19,512 nt of DNA from JALOAD01 sp023228995 [NCBI: Candidatus Muiribacterium halophilum]. GTDB lineage: Bacteria > Muiribacteriota > Muiribacteriia > Muiribacteriales. The translations under genes and the position numbers were made by a program. Positions within the stretch are counted from its first letter, which is position 1, and each line of letters opens with the position of its first letter. The stretch is from contig JALOAD010000061.1 in the NCBI GenBank assembly GCA_023228995.1, forward strand, positions 1 through 19,512, given 5' to 3'. A model generated the notes under the pieces. That model made no database searches, had not been told where the DNA came from, and was given only the letters and a program-made list of their open reading frames with translations. Shown here in pieces: positions 13,833 to 19,512 of this stretch.

Positions 13833-14906
13833 ATGAAAGATAAACTTGAAAATATGATGAAAATGTTTGATGAAATCAATAAAAAGCTTAGCACTCCTGA
13901 TATAGTTAATAATCAGACTCAGATGATAAAGCTTTCAAGAGAAAGAACTCACATGGAACCGATTGTTGAAGAAATTAAAATTTATTTGCAACTTTTTGAA
14001 ACAATTAAAGAAGCTGAAGAAATACTTGATAATGAAAATGATCCTGAACTTATTGAAATGGCAAAATTCGAGCTTGAAACTTCTAAAGATGCTATTCCTG
14101 AATTAGAAGAAAAACTAAAATTAATGCTTTTACCAAGAGATCCTAATGATGATAAAAATATTATTGTAGAAGTAAGAGCTGGTACAGGTGGAGATGAAGC
14201 TGCAATTTTTTGTGGTGATCTTTTTGATATGTATCAAAGATATGCTGAAATACAAGGTTGGAAACTTGAAATAATGGAATCAAATGTTGGAGATATGGGT
14301 GGTTTTAAAGAAATGATATTTGGAGTAAAAGGTGATTCTGTTTATTCAAGAATGAAATTTGAATCTGGCACTCATAGAGTTCAGAGAGTTCCTTCAACTG
14401 AAACTAGTGGAAGAGTTCATACATCAGCTTCTACGGTTGCTGTACTTCCTGAAGCTGAAGATATAGATATTGATGTAAAATCAGAGGATTTAAAAATAGA
14501 TGTTTACAGATCATCAGGTTGTGGTGGTCAGTCTGTTAATACAACGGATTCAGCAGTTAGAATTACTCATTTACCGACCGGAATAGTTGTAAGTTGTCAG
14601 GATGAAAGAAGTCAGCTTAAAAACAAAAATAAAGGTATGAAAATATTAAAAGCTAAAATTTATGAATTAGAAGTTCGTAAACAGCAAGATGAAATATCAT
14701 CAAAAAGAAAATCAATGGTAGGTAATGGTGATAGAAGTCAAAAAATAAGAACTTATAATTATCCTCAAAATAGAGTTACTGATCATAGAGTTGGTCTTAC
14801 TTTACATAAACTTGATAGAGTTGTTGATGGCACTGCATTAGATGAGATAATTGATGCTTTAATATTAGCTGAACAGGAAGAAAAACTTAAAGAGATTAGT
14901 AATTAA
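13833..14906 (+). CDS. prfA: Peptide chain release factor 1
   Basis: Terminates translation at UAA and UAG. The codon-reading tripeptide is Pro-Ser-Thr (187-189), the P-x-T form that marks RF1 rather than the SPF of RF2. The catalytic GGQ lies at 231-233 in SSGCGGQSVNTTDSAVRITH, with Cys230 where Ala or Pro is usual. N-terminal helical domain (about 1-105), domain 2 and C-terminal helix are all present; 357 aa is standard. ATG 13833 has GGGAG (13823-13827) 5 nt upstream. It follows pnp by 16 nt and precedes prmC, whose product methylates the GGQ glutamine, but an unusual 264-nt repeat-rich gap separates them. Confidence 0.98.
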   Translation: MKDKLENMMKMFDEINKKLSTPDIVNNQTQMIKLSRERTHMEPIVEEIKIYLQLFETIKEAEEILDNENDPELIEMAKFELETSKDAIPELEEKLKLMLLPRDPNDDKNIIVEVRAGTGGDEAAIFCGDLFDMYQRYAEIQGWKLEIMESNVGDMGGFKEMIFGVKGDSVYSRMKFESGTHRVQRVPSTETSGRVHTSASTVAVLPEAEDIDIDVKSEDLKIDVYRSSGCGGQSVNTTDSAVRITHLPTGIVVSCQDERSQLKNKNKGMKILKAKIYELEVRKQQDEISSKRKSMVGNGDRSQKIRTYNYPQNRVTDHRVGLTLHKLDRVVDGTALDEIIDALILAEQEEKLKEISN

Positions 14907-15170
14907 GAGGGATAGGGTTAAAAGAAGGTTAAAGAGTTGAGAGTTAGGAGTTAATGGGTGAGAGGATGAAATGGGAAAACAAAAGATTTAAATCTATTTC
15001 ACTATTTACTAGCTCACTATTGGCAGGTTTTTGTTTTTAACACTCAACTCCTTAAACTCACTAACTTTTTTTATTATTGTTATCCCGGTATGATTTTGAG
15101 CCGGAATCTGTTTTGTTTTTTTAACTCACTAACTTTTTTTATTAGATTATCTTTATTGGAATTGATTTTT
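14907..15170. repeat. Degenerate short-repeat spacer between prfA and prmC
   Basis: No gene is visible here. Three 7-bp copies GAGTTGA, GAGTTAG, GAGTTAA (14934-14954) are followed by GTGAGAGGATGAAATGGGAAA, which resembles the end of the octamer array. Further on, CTATTTCACTATTTAC and CTCACTATTGG are array-like units in inverse orientation, then inverse heptamers (CACTCAACTCC, TTAAACTCACTAAC). TTAACTCACTAACTTTTTTT recurs near 15051 and 15120. The arrangement could fold into a long imperfect hairpin. It contains no clear promoter. Confidence 0.65.
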
Positions 15171-16019
15171 ATGAATTATAGAGAAATTGTTAATTATGGA
15201 TTATCATTTTTTGTAGATGATAGTTTGGAAAATGATATTTTAACTGAATTTGATTGGTATCTTGAAGATATATCGGGTAAAAAGAAAATTGATATTATTT
15301 CAAGTAATTTTGAATTTAGTGAAAATCATAAAAAACTTTTTGAAAAATTCATAATTAAAAGAAAAAAAAACATTCCTTATTCTTATATTACTGGTATAAA
15401 AGATTTTTTTGGGCTTGAGTTTTATGTATGTAAAGATGTTCTTATTCCAAGAAATGAAACTGAAATACTTGTTGAAAAAATTCTTGAATTTTCTAAAGAT
15501 AAATCTATTATTGATATGTGTACAGGATCTGGCTGTATTGCAATATGTATTGCAAAGTTTGGAAATCCTAAAAAGATTATTGCAACAGATATTTCTTATA
15601 ATGCTATCAAAATTGCCAAAAAAAATGCAAATAACCTTCTTTCAAATGATAAACTTAAAAACATAGCTTTTGTTAATTGTGATAAATTAAATAGTATAAA
15701 TTATAAATTTGATATTTTTGTTTCAAATCCACCTTATATTAGATCAAATGATATTTTAAAACTTGAAGAAAAAGTTAAACAAAATGAACCTTTAATTGCT
15801 CTTGATGGTGGAAATGATGGTTTTTATTTTTATAAATATTTAAGCAAAAATATTGTAAATAATCTTAAAAAAGGTGGTAAATTATTTTTAGAGATTGGAT
15901 TTGATCAAGGAGATATTGTAAAGAATTTATTTGAACAAAATTTTGAAAGTATTAAAATAATTAAAGATTATGCAAATCATGATAGATTTATTTATGGAGA
16001 AAATTATTTAAATGACTGA
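15171..16019 (+). CDS. prmC: Release factor glutamine methyltransferase PrmC
   Basis: Transfers a methyl group from S-adenosylmethionine to the GGQ glutamine of RF1 and RF2. From ATG 15171 the protein is 282 aa, the usual size. It has an N-terminal helical domain, IPYSYITG (68-75) and LIPRNETE (91-98; family PRPETE), the SAM motif DMCTGSGCIA (115-124) and the catalytic NPPY (186-189). An in-frame ATG at 15090 would add 27 residues encoded by repeat sequence (a hydrophobic stretch) and disrupt the family N-terminus, so 15171 is preferred. Its ribosome site is weak (GGA 10 nt upstream). The last 8 bases overlap the next gene, so the two are translationally coupled. Confidence 0.95.
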   Translation: MNYREIVNYGLSFFVDDSLENDILTEFDWYLEDISGKKKIDIISSNFEFSENHKKLFEKFIIKRKKNIPYSYITGIKDFFGLEFYVCKDVLIPRNETEILVEKILEFSKDKSIIDMCTGSGCIAICIAKFGNPKKIIATDISYNAIKIAKKNANNLLSNDKLKNIAFVNCDKLNSINYKFDIFVSNPPYIRSNDILKLEEKVKQNEPLIALDGGNDGFYFYKYLSKNIVNNLKKGGKLFLEIGFDQGDIVKNLFEQNFESIKIIKDYANHDRFIYGENYLND

Positions 16020-16653
16020 AATTTACGATTTTTCTAAAGAAATTCCAATAATGGAAAAAAACAATATTTTAAATATTGCTTATGATTTAATTTTAAAAGA
16101 TGAAATTATTGGTATTTCAACTGATACAGTTTTTGGACTTGCTTTTAATTCAAAAAGTAAAATAGCTTTAAACAAAGTTAAAGATATTAAAAAAAGAGAA
16201 AATGATATTTTTACATATCATATTGGTGATATTAAGCAATTATATAATTCTAATATTAAATTTGATTTAAAAATCCTTGAATTGCTTGAAATTATTCTTC
16301 CAGCTCCAATTACTTTTATAATAGAAGGAAATAACAATGGTTTTAAAAAATTTTATGGAATAAGATTTCCAAAAAATAAATTATCTAAAGAGTTTTTTTC
16401 ACTTTTTAAATTCCCATCAATTGTTGCTACAAGCTGTAATTTAACTGGAATACAGCCTTTAAATAAACAAAATGAGATTATTTCTTTTTTAAACAATAAA
16501 ATACCAACAATATTATTTGATGAAAATTCGCTAAAAGATAAGGAAGCATCAACGATTATCAAGATTGATTCTGATTATAAAATTCAATTAATTAGAGAAG
16601 GTAAAGTTGCTTTTAGTGATATATCAAAAATAATCATAGATTTTTTAGGATAA
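16012..16653 (+). CDS. L-threonylcarbamoyladenylate synthase (TsaC/Sua5, YrdC domain)
   Basis: Makes threonylcarbamoyl-AMP from threonine, bicarbonate and ATP for the t6A modification of tRNAs that read ANN codons. A single YrdC domain with STDTVFGL (36-43; family PTDTVYGL), a Lys-rich KKR segment (60-62), LPAPITFII (96-104), GIRFP (116-120) and ATSCNLTG (139-146; family ATSANLSG). At 213 aa it has no C-terminal Sua5 domain, so it is the short TsaC type. The start overlaps the prmC stop by 8 bases (ATGACTGA), and the prfA-prmC-sua5 order is common in bacteria. It is quite diverged, with many Lys, Ile and Asn from AT pressure. Confidence 0.9.
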   Translation: MTEIYDFSKEIPIMEKNNILNIAYDLILKDEIIGISTDTVFGLAFNSKSKIALNKVKDIKKRENDIFTYHIGDIKQLYNSNIKFDLKILELLEIILPAPITFIIEGNNNGFKKFYGIRFPKNKLSKEFFSLFKFPSIVATSCNLTGIQPLNKQNEIISFLNNKIPTILFDENSLKDKEASTIIKIDSDYKIQLIREGKVAFSDISKIIIDFLG

Positions 16654-16660
16654 TTACCCT

Positions 16661-16666
16661 TATAAT
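16661..16666 (+). promoter_or_regulatory. Putative -10 box of the 16707 gene
   Basis: TATAAT lies 8 nt after the TsaC stop and 40 nt before ATG 16707. No recognisable -35 at the right distance. A similar box precedes the paralogue at 17734. Confidence 0.5.
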
Positions 16667-16706
16667 ATAGGAAAGATTAAAATGTTTGTTTTTATATGGA
16701 GGATTT

Positions 16707-17618
16707 ATGAAAAAATTATTTTCAATAATAGTAATGACAGCTTTGTCAGTTTCAGTTTTTTCTAATTCAGTGTTTTTTCTTCCGGAAAACGATTCTGAAA
16801 AATATGGTTTGAATATTTCCCGAAGTAGAGCTTCCAGCAATGTTCCTGAAAGAATTAATATTTTATGCAAAGAATTAAAACATACAGATAGTCGGCTGAA
16901 AGCTTCATTTAATGGAATTAACGATACAATAAATAAACAATGGTATCTTAATTCAGAATTTGAAAAAGATCTTAATGTAATGTTAACTATGTTCAGAGAA
17001 AGTGTTGATTATATCAGCAATCTTGACGATAGAGCTCAGGCATTAGAACTTGAACTTTTTAATCCTGAAGAACTTGGTTTTAATAAGCTTTATTCAAGTC
17101 TAGCTGATATTAAAAAAAATACAGAAGCTAGTTATACTGAGCTTAGTAAAGGGAAATCTGGATTAAGAAAAGCTAGAGAAATTTTTGAAAAAGCTGTTAA
17201 TAGTCAAAGTAATATTTCTGCATTAATTACAAGTATTTCATCAGCAGTTTTAAATGCTGTTCCTTATAATCCACCTGCTCCAGCACCAACTCCAACGCCT
17301 GCACCTGTTGTATCAGAACCTGATTTTGATTATTCAAAAATGGAAGTTAGTGTTAAACGAAAAAAAGTTAAACTTTCTGATTATGATTTTATAAAACTTG
17401 AATCAGTTGAAGGCAAAAATGTTATTAAAAAATCAATGGAAAGATTGCATGAATTATCTTCTATTGATAAATTTTTATATAAAGAAGCTTTGAGAAAAAA
17501 AGAAGGTTATAGTGTTGTTATTATAAAAAATTCAAAAAATAAATATATTATTTGTTGGTGGCATGTAGCAGACGAAATTGCTGGTGTAATTGAAACAATA
17601 GGAGATATATTTAAGTAA
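16707..17618 (+). CDS. Secreted coiled-coil protein with C-terminal WWH domain, paralogue A
   Basis: No known family is recognised. ATG 16707 has GGAGG (16698-16702) with 4-nt spacing and opens on a signal peptide (MKKLFSIIVMTALSVSVFS); an in-frame start at 16686 has no ribosome site. The mature protein (303 aa precursor) begins with xVFFLPEN, has a mostly helical charged region (about 45-185) suited to coiled coil, a Pro-Ala-Thr linker (188-201) and a compact C-terminal domain (about 205-303) with KKSMERLHELSS (241-252), YKEAL (258-262) and CWWHV (283-287). It is a paralogue of the next gene. Each has its own start region, so two independently expressed surface or periplasmic proteins are likely. 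The role is unknown. Confidence 0.9.
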   Translation: MKKLFSIIVMTALSVSVFSNSVFFLPENDSEKYGLNISRSRASSNVPERINILCKELKHTDSRLKASFNGINDTINKQWYLNSEFEKDLNVMLTMFRESVDYISNLDDRAQALELELFNPEELGFNKLYSSLADIKKNTEASYTELSKGKSGLRKAREIFEKAVNSQSNISALITSISSAVLNAVPYNPPAPAPTPTPAPVVSEPDFDYSKMEVSVKRKKVKLSDYDFIKLESVEGKNVIKKSMERLHELSSIDKFLYKEALRKKEGYSVVIIKNSKNKYIICWWHVADEIAGVIETIGDIFK

Positions 17619-17637
17619 TAATTAATTGGTTCACCAT

Positions 17638-17683
17638 TTCGCTACTTTGCAAATTTAATTTGTAACGAACTGTTACTTTGCAA
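17638..17683 (+). repeat. Direct repeat and imperfect hairpin upstream of paralogue B
   Basis: TACTTTGCAA occurs at 17643-17652 and 17674-17683, 31 bp apart (about three helical turns); the second copy contains the -35 hexamer. TTCGCTAC (17638-17645) also pairs with GTAACGAA (17662-17669), and CAAAT pairs with ATTTG inside. The layout fits an operator but no regulator is identified. TTCACCATTTC just before (17630-17640) resembles the inverse octamer. Confidence 0.5.
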
Positions 17684-17706
17684 TATTAGTTAAAATATCT
17701 TATAAT
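17678..17706 (+). promoter_or_regulatory. Promoter of paralogue B
   Basis: TTGCAA (17678-17683), 17-nt spacer, TATAAT (17701-17706): the best vegetative promoter in the window. The expected start is near 17713, leaving a short leader with AAGGAGG (17723-17729), 4 nt before ATG 17734. Confidence 0.75.
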
Positions 17707-17733
17707 ATATATAAAGCTTAACAAGGAGGATTT

Positions 17734-18648
17734 ATGAAAAAATTAGCAGTTCTTGGTGTCATAGTTGCAATTGTTACAACTTCTTTTGCAGGTAATATTT
17801 ATTTTTTACCTGAAAACATGAATGAAGTTCTTGGTAATAGAAGTAATAGAGCTGGTTTAAGAGCTAATGTTCCAGCAAGATTAGATGCTTTACTTAAAGA
17901 ACTTAAAAGTTCTGACAAAGAAGTTAAAAATAATTTTGATAAAATTGGTGAAATCATTCACAAACAGTGGTATCTTAATTCAGAATTTGAAAAAGATCGT
18001 AATATAATGCTTAATTTCTATAGAGATTCTTTAGAAAAACTTTCAAATCTTAATGATAGATTACAAGGGCTTGAAGTTGAACTTTTCAACCCAGAAGAAC
18101 TTGGATTTACCGAATTATATAACGGTTTAAGCAAATCGACTAAAAGTCTTTTTGAATCTTATAAACAAATTGAAATTGGAAAAGCTGGGCTTAAAAATGC
18201 TAAAGATCTTTTTGGTAAATCAAAAGCTGAATATGCTAAATTTACTTCAAATCTTTCAAGAGTAATTAATGCTGTTTCTGGAGCTGTTCCATATACTCCT
18301 GATGTTACTCCACCTCCTGTTGTACCACAACAACCTGTAGTAACTGAACCTACAATTAACTATAATGCTCTTAATGTTACAATTTTGAATAAAAAAGTTG
18401 AAGGCTTTGGACTTGATATGGTTAATAGTAATTCTTATGAAGGTAAACTTGTTGTTAAAAAATCAAAAGAAAGAATGCATGAACTTTCTTCAACTGATAG
18501 ACTTATGTATAAAGAAGCATTAAAGGGAAAAGATGGTTTTTCATTTATAATTGTCAAAGATTCTGATAATTATTATACAATTTACTGGTGGCATATTGGT
18601 AATGATATTCAAGATATATTTGAAACAATTGAAGATATATTTAATTGA
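17734..18648 (+). CDS. Secreted coiled-coil protein with C-terminal WWH domain, paralogue B
   Basis: A 304-aa paralogue of the preceding gene with the same plan: signal peptide ending SFA (17-19), NIYFLPEN start of the mature part, helical region, Pro-rich linker (TPPPVVPQQPVV) and C-terminal domain with KKSKERMHELSS, YKEAL and YWWHI. The most conserved block is KQWYLNSEFEKD, followed by ELFNPEELGF. Linker sequence and the N-terminal helices differ most, as expected after an old tandem duplication. It has a strong Shine-Dalgarno (AAGGAGG) and promoter, so it may be the more highly expressed copy. No family or function is recognised. A bidirectional terminator follows 15 nt after the stop. Confidence 0.92.
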   Translation: MKKLAVLGVIVAIVTTSFAGNIYFLPENMNEVLGNRSNRAGLRANVPARLDALLKELKSSDKEVKNNFDKIGEIIHKQWYLNSEFEKDRNIMLNFYRDSLEKLSNLNDRLQGLEVELFNPEELGFTELYNGLSKSTKSLFESYKQIEIGKAGLKNAKDLFGKSKAEYAKFTSNLSRVINAVSGAVPYTPDVTPPPVVPQQPVVTEPTINYNALNVTILNKKVEGFGLDMVNSNSYEGKLVVKKSKERMHELSSTDRLMYKEALKGKDGFSFIIVKDSDNYYTIYWWHIGNDIQDIFETIEDIFN

Positions 18649-18663
18649 CAATTATTAATTGAC

Positions 18664-18699
18664 AAAAAAAAGAGTGCTTTTTAGGCACTCTTTTTTTTT
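18664..18699. terminator. Bidirectional intrinsic terminator
   Basis: GAGTGC (18672-18677) pairs with GCACTC (18685-18690) across a 7-nt loop; the stem is flanked by an A-run (18664-18671) and a T-run (18691-18699), so it works in both directions. It separates the convergent 17734 gene and the minus-strand 18708-19463 gene. Confidence 0.92.
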
Positions 18700-18707
18700 A
18701 TGTGATT

Positions 18708-19463
18708 TTAAAATTCGCCTGATATTCCAATGAATAATTTGTTTTTCTCATATTTTTTATTTAGAAATTTCTTATAAAGATCTTCATAAGAACTTTCTAT
18801 TATCCAGCCAATTTCCACAGCTGATTTTTGACCATCTTCAACATCAAGTTCTGCATAAAAACCAAGTCCTACAGCATCTCCATTATAAGATACAGTTAAA
18901 GCTCCACCTTCACCAAAAGTAAATTTTGCACCTGCAAGAAAAAATATATTGTCTGGTTCATTATCTTTAAAATCATATCCACCCATTTTAGCTGTTGAAT
19001 AAGTGGCTTTTTTATCTGCACCAAAGTTAAATCCCATTCCAAAAAAAGCAACATCTGCACCAACTACACCGTAAACAGAAGAAGCATTTCCTGATGATGT
19101 ATCAAGTATTAGACCACCAGCTACACTTATGTCTTTACTAACTTTCCAACCAGCTTTAGCTGTTATTGCCATTCCAGGATCTTTCATTAGACTTCCGCTA
19201 TCTGTAGTTTTTTCAAAACCTGCTTCAAAGTTTTCAGATACTCCTATAGTTCCTTTAAAACTTACTAGACTGTAATTAGAATTTCCGCCAAATCCATAAG
19301 ATTGATAGGAAACACCACCTGTAAAAGTTTTTGTAGGAGCAATTTCTGGGGAAGGTACATTAAGAAATCCTGTTGGACCTAATAATGAAACGCTTGAAAA
19401 TACTGTGAATTCCATAATTATCAACAGCATTGATATAAAAATTAATTTTTTGATATTAGTCAT
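18708..19463 (-). CDS. Outer-membrane beta-barrel protein, YjbH/GPTG-like
   Basis: An exported 251-aa protein. The signal peptide occupies about residues 1-24 (core IFISMLLIIMEFTVF). The mature part opens with LLGPTGFLNVPSPEI (27-41), similar to the G-x-TG-L-x-x-x-P start of YjbH-like and related outer-membrane proteins. The rest alternates short Gly- and Tyr-rich beta strands with turns (GVSYQSYGFGG, AGAKFTFGEGG, LTVSYNGDAVGLGFYAEL), and the chain ends in Phe as most barrel proteins do. ATG 19463 has GGAGG (complement of 19468-19472) with 4-nt spacing. A barrel of about 10-12 strands in the outer membrane is expected; function is unknown and the YjbH link is weak. Confidence 0.78.
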   Translation of the reverse strand: MTNIKKLIFISMLLIIMEFTVFSSVSLLGPTGFLNVPSPEIAPTKTFTGGVSYQSYGFGGNSNYSLVSFKGTIGVSENFEAGFEKTTDSGSLMKDPGMAITAKAGWKVSKDISVAGGLILDTSSGNASSVYGVVGADVAFFGMGFNFGADKKATYSTAKMGGYDFKDNEPDNIFFLAGAKFTFGEGGALTVSYNGDAVGLGFYAELDVEDGQKSAVEIGWIIESSYEDLYKKFLNKKYEKNKLFIGISGEF

Positions 19464-19512
19464 AAATCCTCCGTGATATATTACATTTTAAATATTATCG
19501 GTAATAGGTAGT

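Noticed and set aside
15090-15170. ATG 15090 as start of prmC
   Set aside because: The extra 27 residues are encoded by the TTAACTCACTAAC repeat region and precede the normal PrmC N-terminus; 282 aa from 15171 is the usual length.
16686-16706. Start at 16686 for paralogue A
   Set aside because: It would place seven residues before MKK, spoil the signal peptide and include the GGAGG that serves ATG 16707.
1-19512. tRNA or rRNA genes
   Set aside because: I found no GTTCRANNC T-loop with a matching acceptor stem and no rRNA-like sequence; the TGTTC palindromes are not T-arms.

Overview
The window is a very AT-rich (by eye roughly 70% or more A+T) bacterial chromosome segment with ordinary bacterial signals: Shine-Dalgarno sequences, TATAAT -10 boxes and intrinsic terminators. 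An LptF/LptG-type lipopolysaccharide exporter subunit, several proteins with signal peptides and two likely outer-membrane barrel proteins point to a diderm (Gram-negative-type) bacterium. Most secreted proteins match no family I know, which fits a little-studied lineage. Low-GC candidate phyla such as Muiribacteriota are possible, but I cannot place it from sequence alone.

Layout. 94-2040 holds an orphan 644-aa protein closed by a strong UUCG-loop terminator. 2126-3253 is a REP-associated tyrosine transposase (RAYT) with its terminal repeats; its stop codon overlaps the start of an ABC-F ATPase (3250-4857). Next come an unknown exported protein (4927-6516) and htpG (6720-8561). A 181-bp REPIN-like palindromic element (8570-8750), sharing the RAYT's terminal repeat, lies between htpG and a convergent DUF3187-like gene (8756-9772, minus). 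An lptF/lptG gene (9938-11026) and a divergent S-adenosylhomocysteine hydrolase homologue (11046-12275) follow.

Then comes a striking minisatellite: 69 uninterrupted 8-bp units (12328-12880) with an internal 80-bp duplication, inside a 596-nt stretch with no C on the plus strand. Beyond it are palindromic repeats and a run of housekeeping genes: pnp, prfA, prmC and tsaC/sua5. The prfA-prmC gap is filled by degenerate short repeats. The right end carries two tandem paralogous secreted proteins of unknown function (16707-17618, 17734-18648), a bidirectional terminator, and a minus-strand outer-membrane barrel protein (18708-19463).

How the genes fit together. PrfA and PrmC form a release-factor/GGQ-methyltransferase pair, and TsaC is their usual neighbour. 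The SAH hydrolase homologue next to a 6-oxopurine-type nucleoside phosphorylase suggests nucleoside salvage from methylation by-products; its canonical NDxxTK active-site segment is replaced, so it may act on another substrate or in another way. The RAYT, the REPIN, the altered left end and a possible relic near 9867 describe a small mobile-repeat system. The most unusual features are the C-less octamer array, the RAYT/ABC-F overlap, the altered SAH hydrolase and the paralogous secreted pair.
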